Below are positions 19,267-32,247 of a stretch of DNA of 64,000 bases, piece by piece. This DNA comes from Piscicola geometra (Eukaryota; Annelida; Clitellata; Hirudinida; Piscicolidae). The first letter of the stretch is position 1. Every line of letters starts with the position of its first letter. The notes below the pieces were generated by a model. That model was not told the origin of the DNA. It saw only the letters and a program-made list of their open reading frames with translations, and did no database searches. Position numbers and translations under genes: made by a program. Location: the NCBI GenBank assembly GCA_943735955.1, contig OX030955.1:6286269-6350268 (forward strand). Reading direction: 5' to 3'.

Positions 19267-22200
19267 ATGTCGCGGTACACTCGCCTGGGAGGAGAGCCTT
19301 CGAAAGGGTGAGTTCCTATATTTAAAAAATGCCATTCTTAATTATTCGTCGAGTGTAAGTCCCAAAATGTTGATAAATTAATCATTCGTCTTCTGAATCG
19401 TCATAGTTTCACGCCTCTTTTCTAGCCTCACATCCAACCAAAACGAATCTAATCAGTCTGCGTAGGATTAAATGAATACATAAATACACGGGAAATAGGC
19501 GTACCTATATAACCCTTATCAAGTTTCACGCCCGTTTATAATAGCCCACGATGAGCACTCTAAATGAGTGAAGCAAAATTGTAGTTTTCACGTTGGTTAA
19601 ACCTGCATGCGCACAGGCATCCATATATTAAGAGAGAGAGTTTTCACCTATCCAGATTCATACCCAAACTTTGTAGATTAAAAGTTCAAGAAAATTGTTG
19701 AAAACTATATTTATTATCTTTATTATTATTAAAGCTAAAGTCAGCACACCAAAGTTTCTGACCAAGTTTTCCCCTGTTATAATCGGAAAAATAATTGCAC
19801 CAAAACTATCATCATCATCATCCCGATCGGTCACCAACCTCTACAAACCACACAGCATGGGAATTCTTCAGACTTACAAAACGGTTTTCATCGGCTTAAC
19901 CGCAGCTGTTCTTATTTTCTTGGTGGTGTTGCTTGCAGTGGTGCTTCCCCTTAAAATGCATCGGAAAAAAGTTGATCCCCCAGTAAACTACGGCTTCTAC
20001 AAACATGCAGCTGTGGCCGCTGACCACATCACATGCTCAGAGCTTGGCAGGTGAGCTTCAACTTTATATGATTTATTTTGAAATATTATATAATTTTTTA
20101 AACTATATTATTTGTCTTTAACCTGCAATGCAGTTTACCTGCATACGATTTGAATGTTGGAAGAGATATAATTGATGATTAGTATCTCAAAATAATGTTG
20201 TTTTAATAAAAACTAGTTTTCCCAAATACTACCAATGAAGCCTATCCTAAAAAACGGCTACCTCTCAAACATAAGTTTTTCGACAACTCTCAAGTAGCTG
20301 TAAAGAACTTCACATAGTTATTAAAGCAGTTATAAAAATAATAATAGCAATAAAAGAGCAAAGTTATACTAATAAAATGTGAAAGTGATGCATAATAATA
20401 TTTGAGACTTTTGACATAGAATATGTTCCTATTTTTCTTCATTAAAAAAACATTGTTCCTATATGTCCTTTGAGCCCTGCAAGCTTTCACTTACAACGAA
20501 TAAGTTATTTTAGTAATTTAAAGTTAAAACTTCGTGAATTCTTTTTTTTCAGTCATCTTGTTTTGCTTTGAACTGCTTTTAACTTCACTGGCCTTCAAGG
20601 CTCCTTCAAAGCTACAACTGTCTTGGGCCAAGGCGTCAGTTTGGAAGCGACAAAGATTTATTAAATTTTGAATTGTTTTTGTATTATTGAAGTTTTTACT
20701 ACTAAGCGCAATTCTTGATAAATAAAACTAGATAATATAGTTAACACATGTATGGTACCAAAATAAATTGGTCATGCGTACAATAGACATAAAGACTTGA
20801 CGAAAGTTCTTCTCATGAAATATTGAATTTTATCTAAACTGCCCCATTTATTGCTCATCAATCCTTTATTTCCCATTTTCACCCACATTTCACATCCCAT
20901 TTTCTTTCCCACTTTTACAGAGACATTCTTTTAAAAAACGGAACAGCAGTCGACGCAGCAATCGCCAGCATGTACTGCACGTGCACGTTCAATCTGCAGA
21001 GTTGTGGCATCGGCGGAGGCTTTTTCATGATGGTCTATCAGAGGTTGATGGGGTTTCTTGCTTGGGACTGGAGTAGTTTCGTGTAGTGTGAAAAAATGTA
21101 ATGAAAATATTTTTGTTACTGAATTATATTGGATAAATTAGATTGTAGTTTTAGAGACAAACATTAATCTATTTAGCGACCATTGAAGCATGGGTTTTAA
21201 AGTGTATCTTTTAATATTATTTGTACGCTTAATCATAATAAAATAAATATTTATCATTATTTCTAAAAGGTCGAAAGAAGGTTCGGAAATGATGATGAGG
21301 GAAATAAACGCCCGAGAAACCGCCCCTCTGGGATCCACTCCACACATGTTCCAGAACAGATCTTCAACAAAAGGTTTGTATTTATTATGAACTCTGATCA
21401 TTTTTCTCTAGGAGAAGTAATATTATTCTTATGAGAAAAAATATAGAACTTTCACTAAATCTTTGAGTTTTCTACATCAATAATTATTGCTGATTATATT
21501 TTTTAACTAGCCTTTATTTATTTGAATAATCGTTCAAAATGAACTTAATTAAGTTCTCGTTTAGGGCAAAATGTATGTAGCTGATTAGCCTAAAGTCCTT
21601 TGGACTTGGCCCTTCATCTTCATCCATCGTAGTATGTGTTGGAGTCCCTCAAACGTACCTACTTTATATTTCAAAGAATCGTTTTAAATCATTTTTTTAC
21701 TTTTTTTAAAGTTATAGAATAGTATTCAAAAGGGGGAAAAGAGACTCAGTGAAATTAAAAGATTGCACATAATTTCCTTTTTATTTATTTGAAAATTGTG
21801 ATCGTTCGCTAATAGGTCTAAGACACATTTTGGCTCAAAAGTCTCAAGCTACTATAGAGCGAAATTCAATTTAGAAGACACACTAGCTTTAAAAATAGTT
21901 TTTGAGGTAAAAATATAAATGTTGTTTTGCGGTATTTTATAAAATTCAAAGATGCATTTCAAGCAAAATTTCATATTGTGTCGCACTAACTATAGCCTAT
22001 AGACTATAGACTATAGGGGTAACAATTCTAAAAGAAATATCTTGGGATATCTGAAAAATTCTGGATGCAGTCTTAAACTGCTATAACATGATCATATTAG
22101 GCTTCTGTTTATTTTGTCTATATTAACTTTCAAATGAACTTATTTTAGTTTATTGTTTTGTCCCCAGTATCTTATGGTATTCTAAGCAACTCGTTGTCTA

Positions 22201-25200
22201 TTTGAATTTCAATTGAGATTTATTTTAGATTATTTTGTTCATAATACAAAGATTTATCAAATGTGGAAATTCATTTTATTGTTGTGTTGATATTTACATG
22301 GATTGTGACTGTCATATACCTTTTTCAGTATGAACATTTTTCTATCCTGTCTTCTCTTAGTTTGCAAAACTTTAAGATTGGTTATGTTAGTATTTCCAGT
22401 TTCTCACTATACGATAAATCAATGCAGACCAAACCGAAATGTATATTCTCCAGGCGGATTGGCGGTAGGCGTTCCAGGGCAAGTGAAAGGGAGCTACGTC
22501 GCATGGAAACTATTTGGAAGACTGCCTTGGAAAGACCTTATGGATCCCACGATCAAGTGGTTGAAAGAAGGCTTCGTGGTTAATTTCAAGCTGGGAAAGT
22601 CTATTGAGTTGTCTGAAGAGCATATAAGAAACAGCCGAGATTTGGCGTGAGTGCGCTCGCTTCAAAGGATTTTTTAAATACTTTTTTAATCCATTTTATT
22701 TTAAGCAAACCTTCAAAACAGCTTTATATATTACTCAATATAAAAAGTAAAAGTTACAACGAAATCTTTTCAACTTTATTTTAAAACACATACGCACGAA
22801 CTTTCAAACGGCAGGAATCTTTTTGTGAAGAAAGACGGGTCTCTGGTGAAGGAAGGCGACACTTTGAAACTGCCCCAACTGGCCGCTACGATGGAGAAGA
22901 TTGCCGAAGATCCAGAAGACTTTTACACTGGCGAGCTGGCAAAAGACATCGCTCTTGACATCCAAGATGCTAGTTCGTGCGTTGTTTTTGAGAAGTTGTG
23001 AATAAGATGAAGGGTGAAAATGGTTGTATTTGATGTGACTGTTGAACGTTTTGCAAATATCAAAATAGATTTTTAAAGTTTATTTCTGGAAAGGAAACCC
23101 TTTGAAACCATTCTAAATACAAATACAACAAAAGCCTAATAAAAATGTTATTTTCTAAAATCTCTTTTATATATAATTTTCCGTGACTTTTACACAACGA
23201 AAACACAGACGGCATTGTTTCACTGAATGACTTGAACAATTACGAAGCGCATGTCAAATACCCTTACAACGCCACGATTCCTGGCATCGGCTTGACCCTC
23301 CACTCCATTTCCCCCCCTGGCAGTGGGCCTGTGCTCGCCTTCATGTTAAAGATCATCGATGGTGTGTTGGAGGGGCTTTATGGGTGTTTATGGGTATTTT
23401 CACGGGAATGGAGGAGTCTTGGGCTCAGGAAAAAATTAATGATGTTTATTAAAGACAATTTTGTTGAAGTATTATTTAATTCAATATTAATGAAGAAAGC
23501 GTTGTTCGAAAACATACATTGATAATTATACTATATTATAATATGTATTATAAACAACTATATTATTCGAAACAAAAATCAAAACCTACATACTCACAAC
23601 AGCAATGAACTTGTCGACGTCTGACCTGAAGAACGTCACGGAGGAAGGCAACACTTACCAGCGCCTCGTTGAGAGCATGAAGTTCGCATACGCTGCCAAG
23701 ACCTACCTTGGTGACGACCGATTCGTCGACGTTTCACAGGTGGGACTTGCTGCTTGGGCTTCAAAAGATAAAAATATATCATTAAAAAATTAATTTAAAA
23801 ATTATTTGATAAAAATTGTGTTAACTTCAAAAGATATATATGTATATCTTAATAAATCTTAAAAATTCACAATCATTTTGTTTACTTAATTTTTTCTTAT
23901 CAGGTTTTAGAAACCTTAGGCAACCAAGAGCACATAAAGTGGATAATTTCCCGAATCAGTCTCAACACCACCCACCCCATCGAGTACTACTTGCCCGCTG
24001 ACATGAGCTCCAAGCAGGACCATGGAACTTCGCATCTTTCTGTCTTAGCTCCTGACGGCTCAGCTGCCGCCATCACTTCAACCATCAATACTGGGTAGCA
24101 TCGAGATATTATCCAAAATCATTTTCTACAAGTTTGGAAAAATAAATCAAGTGATTTAAATCAAAGTGTACATTTCATTTTCGTGACTGCATCAATGCTT
24201 TAACACTTCTTTTTAGTTTTGGCGCGGGTTTCATTGGGAATCGAACGGGGATCCTCTTCAACAACGAGATGGATGACTTCACCATCCCAGACATACGAAC
24301 CTCCTACGGCATCACCAACCTCGTCCAGCCAGGTATTATGTGCTTTTGTAATCGTCTCTGTGGGTGAGTGCTCATGCAGAGATTTTTTTAAAGAATGATA
24401 ATTTACGCTCTTGAATTTGATGAAAGAGCGCTAAAGAAATTTATTTGATTGATTGATTTACATACTCATGATAAATCATATGGTTGGCTGATAGAGACTG
24501 AGGATTGGTGCTAAAACCCACTTTAGTTTTGCGTCAAGAAAAGTTTGCCAACTTGTTTTTTTAATCATACATAAAAACTACAAAGGTTGATGGTGGTGAC
24601 AAAATAATAATTGAATCGTAAATAGTTACTACTAAACAAACTGTCTCAACTAGGAAAAAGACCAATGTCCTCGATGATCCCCTCCATCTACACCGACATG
24701 CAGGGCAGGGTGAGGTTCGTGATGGGCGGATCTGGAGGGCCCACCATCACCACCTCCAACTTTTATGTCAGTACTCGTCGCAATGAATTTTATGATTGAC
24801 ATTTATTTAAATGTCATTAATGTTTTTTCTTTTTTTAATTTTATCTGTTTGAAATTATTAAATCGCTTGAGTACATAAATAATACTTATATGATGAAACT
24901 ATTTTTTTTAAAACATTATAAATTCTAAATTATTAATAAACCAATTTAAAAGATTACTTCCATTTTAGTGTTAGATCAAGACCTGAACACTTTATTACAT
25001 TCTTTTCAGTCCATGGCTCACCGATTATGGTTGGGCTACACCATCGAGAACGCCATCAACAAACCACGTCTGCACCACCAACTTTTTCCTCATAAAATTA
25101 CCTATGAAGAAGAATTCAGCCAGGTTTTTATGTCTTTTATTCTTCATTTATTATTATTTATTTTGAAATCAACAAATACTAGTTACAAACTTCAAACAAA

Positions 25201-26813
25201 GTGAATCTATAAACTAATCCTTTGAAACTTAAGCTGTTTGAAGATTGAATGCTTTTGCATGTTAAACAATCACCATGATATTTTGAAAACGAGAGTGATC
25301 TTATTTTGGCAATCTTCAGAAGATATTTTTCAAATTTTCCAACTAATTTCGGCTGCTATATTAATGTCAAAATCATATATAAAATACAATACAATGACTA
25401 ATATTATTAACGGGCGTAAACCCGTAAAACCATATTAAATAGTCAGAATATTCGATTGCATGATATAAAAGTGTTTAAACTATTTGTATTATTTTTATTT
25501 ATCAAAAGTGAACTCATAAAGTTATCGGAGACTGTCTCAGCTTGCCTACAGCCCGGGTGCATGAAAGAAGCATTCAATTCTTTAAAATCTTTCAGGACAT
25601 AGTGAAGCAACTTATTCTGAAGAAGCACCAAATGTACAAAAGGACAACCAAATCTATGTCTTCGGACGTGCAAGGAATTGAAAACCGATGCAGTGCTGAC
25701 TCATGTCCGATCTCTAACTGCATTACTGCTGTATCGGATCTCAAGAGGAAAGGAAAGCCCGCTGGGTTTTGAAGCGAGTGCAGGAACATATCTAAAGAAG
25801 TTTTAACTATTATGTTTGGAAGATTTTGTTTTAAATGCAATATTTAGTGATACATATTGAGTTCTCTAAGTTGGGAAGATTTATTTCATTTACAATATTT
25901 AGTAATAAAAGATTGGGTTCTCTAGGTTTGAAGTTTTCATTCAGATTTCTTTGGTTTATTCTCCTAATTTTACTTAACAATTTCGAGTCTTAACATTCCG
26001 TTTTCATATCTTCACTTCCTAATTCCATTCATAATCTCATGAGATGTTTCCTTCCAGAATCGCTCTCAAAAAGCAACATGTAACATTTAGTGTTATAAAC
26101 TTGAAACCCTGATTCCACTTTCTCGTGTAACTTTGTTCTCAATTCTCTTTCCGACTCGGTATTTTCAGATTTCTTACATGCTCAATAACCATTTTTCAAG
26201 GAGAATTGGCTCAAACTATTGTACATAGACGTAACTTATCCTAGGTTAACCCACAACGCTCTTTTGAAGGCTGCCTTGGCGTACATGACAAACCGCTTCT
26301 ATCAACTCATTCTTCTTGTCAATGAACTTACTGCTACATGAAAAATAAAGATCACATGAATTCAATTGAAGACCTTTCATCATTATTTTTGCATGATTCT
26401 CTAACAACTACCCACCCACCGTTCAATTCCTCCATACCAACACTATTTATAAGTTATTTTGACTTTCACCGAAGCTATTCTATTCATTTCTATCCTATTT
26501 CTTGCATGACCACCTTTATCATAAAAGAGTATCTAGCTTCTCGAATTTTTCTAACATGACATCATTAAAAATGACCTTAAAAAGTAGGATGTTTTGGACA
26601 ATAAGTCACATGCAAAAAAACCTACACAAACCTTAGAGCATGGTGGCAGAGTTGAAGTCTAAAGGCCACTCCCTTGTCAAAATGAACGAGAGATCCACCC
26701 AGTCGTCGGTCGAGGGCATTGAGGTCACGTGTGGTCTGGATCAAAGTGCCCTTCAGGACTGCATCAGTGCCGTCTCAGACGCCAGAAGACATGGCGCCCC
26801 TGCAGGCTTTTAG
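19267..26813 (+). CDS. GGT1: Gamma-glutamyltransferase with two alternative terminal exons
   Basis: Membrane-bound ectoenzyme that transfers or hydrolyses the gamma-glutamyl group of glutathione. Exons: 19267-19307, 19856-20050, 20921-21043, 21270-21373, 22454-22646, 22815-22972, 23209-23361, 23603-23739, 23904-24094, 24217-24332, 24654-24766, 25010-25123, then either 25596-25772 or 26637-26813. All phases agree; both forms are 604 aa. A short cytoplasmic N-terminus and a signal-anchor helix near residues 24-46 give a type II topology. Seen motifs: CGIGGGFFMMV, EINARETAP (substrate-binding Arg), GTSHLSVLAPDGS containing the autoprocessing nucleophile Thr410, GILFNNEMDDF, PMSSM (oxyanion-hole Ser pair) and GGSGGPTIT. 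Both last exons end in AVSD...PAGF, the family C-terminus. An AATAAA follows each stop (25904-25909 and 26819-26824). Mutually exclusive use is inferred. Confidence 0.93.
24406..24459 (+). repeat. (TTGA)n-tailed hairpin element in a GGT intron
   Basis: 'cgctcttgaatttgatgaaa' followed by gagcg forms a short hairpin and leads into a TTATTTGATTGATTGATT tail. It closely matches 38213-38271. Confidence 0.65.
25596..25772 (+). CDS. GGT alternative last exon A
   Basis: Coding part of 58 residues and stop, entered in phase 0 after a ctttcag acceptor. It starts DIVKQLILKKHQMY and ends ITAVSDLKRKGKPAGF. AATAAA lies at 25904-25909. The length is identical to exon B at 26637-26813. Confidence 0.85.
   Translation, partial: DIVKQLILKKHQMYKRTTKSMSSDVQGIENRCSADSCPISNCITAVSDLKRKGKPAGF
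26637..26813 (+). CDS. GGT alternative last exon B (tandem duplicate of exon A)
   Basis: Coding part of 58 residues and stop, entered in phase 0 after a ccttag acceptor. It starts SMVAELKSKGHSLVKM and ends ISAVSDARRHGAPAGF. The frame is intact, and an AATAAA begins only 6 bases after the stop. Exons A and B match most at their last ~15 residues and are diverged elsewhere, so the duplication is old. Confidence 0.8.
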   Translation, partial: SMVAELKSKGHSLVKMNERSTQSSVEGIEVTCGLDQSALQDCISAVSDARRHGAPAGF

Positions 26814-26829
26814 GGGGAAATAAATTATT

Positions 26830-27768
26830 TGTTTTTTATTGACATTTTTTGTCTAAGTTTGTTAATATATTTAAACAATTAAATGGCTGCTAATACACTT
26901 ATTTTGACTTTAAATAAAATTATATGTTTTTATTTAAATATAATAAATTTTTTCCCTTTTTTCTCGAAAATTATTAAACTTTTATACCACGCGTTTCCCT
27001 CCTTGAATATCATCTTCATGATCAATCTGCTTCAAACTTTGTGTGGAACTCATTCAATAGTATTTTAAATATATGCCATAACTCAATACCTATAGTTTTA
27101 TGAGTTCTCTTAACTTATAGAATTAATATACAAAACTTTACAAGCTTCCCAGTATATGATTATGTTGTCGATATATAAAAATCTTTATATATTTTCTATT
27201 CGACTATAATTAAAATAAAATATTTCTTTGAAGATTAAAAAAATTAATTTTATTACTTTCTAATCACTTTAATCCTTTTAACTTAAAAATGAATCTTTTT
27301 ATATTCTCTTTTTAGTCCTAGTTATTTATATTATACAAAATATCTCTGTACATTGTTACATTTTTGCGTAGACTTTAAAAAGTGATTAAATAAAAACAAT
27401 GACTCCCTATTGAATTCATTTTTAACAGTTGACTTTCCGCACGTCTGCTTACCGTAATCCCGCGTTTTATCTACAACCCCAATTTAACACACACGGATCT
27501 TAACTCAACTTAATTTAACTTAAGATTCTTAAATAATTGAAATACTGATTTGTAAAGAAAAGTTAGTTGTAAAATTTCCAAATTTCACGTTAAATTCACG
27601 GTTAATAAATGAAAGATAAAACTAACATTTGAAGCTATACTTTTTGTTAAAAGAGTCTAAATATATTTATGGTGGACAAACCTCTTCTTCTATTTTCCTG
27701 GCTACGGGTCTGACTGTGCTCACTGTTAAAAAAATAAACCAGAGTTCTCTTAGGTTAACAAATTCCAA
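26830..27768. other. AT-rich intergenic region
   Basis: Nothing recognisable between the GGT gene and the tRNA gene. Confidence 0.6.
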
Positions 27769-27852
27769 GTCAGGATGGCCGAGCGGTCTAAGGCGCTGCG
27801 TTCAGGTCGCAGTCTGGTTCTCCAGGCGTGGGTTCAAATCCCACTTCTGACA
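27769..27852 (+). tRNA. trnL-CAG: tRNA-Leu (anticodon CAG)
   Basis: Cloverleaf seen directly. The acceptor arm GTCAGGA pairs with TTCTGAC (one G-U) and is followed by discriminator A. A-box TGGCCGAGCGG. Anticodon stem CTGCG/CGCAG with loop TTCAGGT, so the anticodon is CAG. It has a long leucine-type variable arm. B-box GGTTCAAATCC lies in the T arm. A short T run follows within about 8 bases and could terminate Pol III. The CCA end is not encoded, as usual in eukaryotes. Confidence 0.96.
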
Positions 27853-28700
27853 ATATTTTGTTGATTTCCACAAGGTTGAGAAAACTAGGATTACTTTTTC
27901 CTCTCTAAGCAAATAAAAAAACTTTCTATGAAGTATTGCCAATACTTGAATAGTCATTTTAATGAATATTTTCAAAAAAAAATTTATCGACAACTTCATA
28001 AAGGCGAAAATTAATAAGTTTACGCTGAAAACCACTAAATCCATCATATTAATGTGAACATGTCGCAAAAGAATTTCACACGCGTTAAGCGTAGTAAAAC
28101 CCCTGCTTCTAATAATTTAAAATCATGTTTTCTGAGACTTTGGTCCACAAATCAAACTCTCTAAAAGTGAAAGAAATGAATATGTTGAGTGGCAAGGAAG
28201 AATTTGTTGAGAATGAAAAAGGCAAGATTTTTATTGAAGTTCTAATGGCGACGCTTTGTGAAAACATTCCAGCAATCTTTAAAAAACCACAACTACTACT
28301 ACTGCTACTACTATTACGACTAACATTTCTACAATGAATGTTCATTATACCACTACAACACTAATTGTTGAGTCATTGTTATATATGCTGCGAAGGCTTT
28401 CTCAGACGGAGCTCTAGAGAGAGACTGAAGGGTGGAGGGATTTGCTCATTAAAGCTTTGATCAAAATAATGTTTACACTTCTCAACTAGCACTACACTAT
28501 CATCACACCACCACCACCATCATCATTTTACCAAAACTACCACACTCAATCAACATCTCAACCTCAACACCAGCGTACGACACAACAACCATTCCACCAC
28601 CACATCAACACCAACATACAACAACCACCATCAACCCAACACACCAACACATCAACGTACAACACACACAAAAACCATCACCACACAAAAAATCACAACC
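27853..28700. other. Intergenic, low-complexity CA/CAA-rich on the right
   Basis: A weak 70-codon plus frame at 28125-28337 has no family resemblance and ends in a (CTA) run. 28490-28690 is ACCACCA/CAACA-rich and lies just past the GST stop, so it may be GST 3' UTR. Confidence 0.5.
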
Positions 28701-29255
28701 TCAAGCTTTCTTGCTCAAGTAGGCGGCAATACGAGGCTCCTTGGCGACCCTTTGGTACAAGGCGGCCAGTTTGGCCGACTTGCCCTCCCACTCAACGCCC
28801 AAGTATTCCTGTATGTTTCCAAAAGCAGAAAAGAAATGCAGTTCTGCCAGGGTAACCTGGGTGTTGTGGGTTGGTTAGTTGGTGATGGGTAGATTGTGTT
28901 GTGGAAAATTTTGGCCAAAAAAGGGTCGTCATTTTAGTTTTATTGAAATTGACCGTGAAAGAAAAAAATCAGTTTCTTTTTTACTAAATCCCGAAAATAT
29001 TTTCAAAGATCATTCCATCCATTTCAACACACCCACCTTGTCAGTAACAAAGTACTGCTTGTCTTCCAAGAAGATTTCCAGCAGGGTGATCATGCCTGGA
29101 AATGTCTTTTCCATCAGTTCTTTGTGCATTGCCTCCTGTGTGTGTGTGTATGTTTGTGTGTGTATGTTTGTGTGTGTATGTTGTGTGTGTATGTTTGTGT
29201 GTGTATGTTTGTGTGTGTATGTTTGTGTGTGCGTGTGTGTGTGTGCGCGCGCGTG

Positions 29256-29288
<33 letters not shown>

Positions 29289-29392
29289 TTAAGCAACCTT
29301 GACTGGTCCTTCGGGACACCACTTGTACTTTCCTGTCTGGTTCATGAACGCATCTACAGAGTCCATCACTGCTTCAATCTGTGGTAGTAGCA

Positions 29393-29466
<74 letters not shown>

Positions 29467-30277
29467 CGTAGTAGGAGTATTAGTAGTAGTAGTCGTAGTA
29501 GTAGTACGTACTTTAGCTTGTTCGAAGCTGTTGCTACCCAGCAAACCTCCTTCTCTGGCAACAAACCTGGTCGTCATGGTTGTGATGTAAATATAATTGT
29601 AATAATAAGAATAAAAAGACGAAAGTAATTTTAGTTGTAAGATTATTTGTGCCCTCAGATCTAATTTATAGCCGATAAAACAACAAAGGGGAGTATTGGA
29701 AAATTAATGTAAGCTATAAAATAAATGTTACAATGAAAGGATCCCAAAGTTTGAATGGATGTCATGTATCTATTATTTGTAATAAGTTTGACCTCAAAGA
29801 TTAGCAAATAAATAATATTGAAATTAGCCAGTACCAAAAAGATTATTCAATTCACGACTGTTAGTAGTACCATGCTAGATTGCAAGACAAGTGAAGTATT
29901 GGTCTACCTGGCAATAGCAGTGCTCTCTGAAAGCTGCTTGCCATCAACTTCCAGAATTGGAAGCTGTCCCGTAAAGATCTCTGTATGTTTGTTTGTGTGT
30001 GTGTGTTTGTGCACGGGTTATTACAAACTCAATTTTTTGTCCTTAACAATTCTCTTTTAATAAAATCAATCAAGGCAAAAATTTATCATCGAAAACTGAT
30101 GAACACCAAACAAAAAGCACTAGGAACTCGACAAAGGCACTGACTGGGTTTGAGGGTGGGCCAGTCAGCGAAGGTGACCCTGTGGTCTTCGAAGGGAATG
30201 CCCGCCAAGGTGAAGGCCATTCTGATCGTCTCGCCCTTGCCCTTCAGGTCGAAGTAGATGAGTTTGTAGGAAGGCAT
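28701..30277 (-). CDS. Sigma-class glutathione S-transferase (HPGDS-like), complete, 198 aa
   Basis: Conjugates glutathione to electrophiles; some sigma GSTs make prostaglandin D2. Exons 30277-30145, 29980-29908, 29566-29512, 29378-29298, 29135-29037, 28856-28701 total 597 nt with phases 1, 2, 0, 0, 0. It starts MPSYKLIYFDLKGKGETIR with catalytic Tyr at position 8. The glutathione site is LPILEVDGKQLSESTAIAR, where the ES pair binds the gamma-glutamyl group. The C-terminal helical domain begins with VMDSVDAFMNQTGKY and ends IAAYLSKKA. Size and exon layout match vertebrate HPGDS (199 aa). Two introns are almost wholly microsatellite: (CTA)n at 29379-29511 and (CA)n at 29136-29297. Whether it is a prostaglandin synthase cannot be told here. 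Confidence 0.94.
29139..29289. repeat. (GT)n with GTAT interruptions, filling a GST intron
   Basis: On the coding strand the CA repeat runs right up to the acceptor cag of the exon at 29135, so it stands in for the polypyrimidine tract. Confidence 0.9.
29383..29510. repeat. (AGT)n microsatellite forming a whole GST intron
   Basis: The 133-bp intron between the exons at 29298-29378 and 29512-29566 is essentially all (CTA)n on the coding strand, from gtacgta to ccacag. Confidence 0.93.
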
Positions 30278-30506
30278 TGTCTTTTTTGTGGTGTTCCTTG
30301 CTTTCTGTTGGGTTGGGAGGTTTTGAGGGGTTGTTTCAAATAGATAATCTCTTCATGCTAGCATGTGACGGGCCCTAGATTAAGCGTTTTTTTTTCAATC
30401 TTTCTTCAACCAACTCAAGTAAAAATTTATTTAGGAGTTTTCACTCATATATAAAAGGAATGCTTCACTGGAAACAGTTTGATTGAGATTTATCATGCCT
30501 TCAATG

Positions 30507-30560
30507 CTCGAAAGATGTTTATCAAAAAGAGCTACATACATTTATTTGATTGATTGATTA
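30507..30560 (+). repeat. (TTGA)n-tailed dispersed element, degenerate
   Basis: 'aaaaagagctacatacattt' then ATTTGATTGATTGATT. A decayed relative of the copies at 24406 and 38213. Confidence 0.5.
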
Positions 30561-31240
30561 AAATTGGTTCCACTTTCTCGCGAATAAAAGATTTTAAAAA
30601 TAATAATAATAAAAAACTTTTGATATTTTAAGAACCTTAAAAGTAATTGTTACAAATAAGTTCAGTGAAATTTCATTTTAATCGATTTTTTAAATAACTA
30701 AATAATATAAAAAGGGCGTTTAAAACATAATGAGACTTTAGACCCTTGATTTCGAAGCTGAAATTTTCATTTGCGTATAAAAATCTGCCTGCTAGGCAAT
30801 TGGTGTGCTTGAATTCTTCATAGTAAATTCGTAGCTGTTCTTCATAGCTTCTTCATCCGTTATAGATTCGGAGAGTTCAAAAAGTGACATGCTCTACTGG
30901 CGTTCTAGAATGTGGCCTAGATAGACAGTTCACAGCTTAGTCATGTGATTCATAATGTCATGTGAACGGCTACCTTAGTTTGCCAAGAATCTATTTTTAT
31001 TTCTCTTTTCCAAGCAGTATATTTTTATCTCGCACTTCATCGAACTTCGATAAAAAATCTTTCAAAACTAATCAAATTGTGATAAATGTTTCAGCAAGGT
31101 ATGTTCAGGTAGGCAGGCAGGCAGGCTTACCTGGTTATGGCTAGACAAAGGTGAACTAGAACTAGATAGTGACTAATCAGCTGGCAACCGTCGTTAAGAC
31201 GTGTCAAAAAATATTTTTGATATATATTTTCTCCAAAATT

Positions 31241-31416
<176 letters not shown>

Positions 31417-32247
31417 GCTTAGTTTGTAAAATTAAAAATTCAAAGCAAATGAGAAAGTATTCGACAATTCAGTACATAAATATTCAGATTTTATATAAAA
31501 AAATAGTATTTTTTATCTTTATTGGATAATAAAAATGCGTTTGATCCATTAATTTTCAAGAGCTGAAAAACATGATACAGTTTCTATTTTCACAATTTTT
31601 ATTCTAAAGTTTTGTGAAAAAAATCTTTACACAATTTTTAAAAAAGATTGTAATAATTCTGACATTTTAAATTAACTTTAAGAGCTCAAAATGCAATTTT
31701 AAAAATAAGTAAGAGTATTTATTTTTTATTCATTAAATTTTAATGATTAAAATAAGTGATTTTTAAGTGGATTTTTACTTCAATTTTAAAACAAATCGGT
31801 CTAAAAGTTGAAAAGGAACTAAAAACACATTAACTTTTAACCGTTTAAAGATGGGATGAAAATATATATATAAATTAAGTATTATGAAGAATTATGAATG
31901 ACAAAAATATAAGTTGAAATATAAAAAGAACTAACCAGTCAGAGTACACAAATGAGTTAAGAGAGCTTATTTATAAAGATTCTGTGCACATTTATATATA
32001 CTAAAGATTTTATTATATATTATACATTAAATATACATATATGTACTGTATACAATATATGCCGACTAAATATGCGATTGTTTCAATATTTTATAAGTTG
32101 CCATTTTTTTATCAAATTGAAGTAAACTTAAAATTGCATTTTTTTGGTTTGGTTAATAACTAGAATATCATTTAAAAATCAAGAGATTAAATGAATAAAA
32201 TCACAAAAGCTATTGTTTTTGAAAGTTAAACTTTTTGGTCCGTCTGG

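Noticed and set aside
19695..19856. Upstream extension of the GGT frame starting at 19695
   Set aside because: A separate start exon at 19267-19307 joins in phase to an acag acceptor at 19855; the extension is AT-rich intron read-through.
28125..28337. Plus frame of 70 aa between the tRNA and GST genes
   Set aside because: Ends in a CTA run giving poly-Leu, with no splice partners or known similarity.
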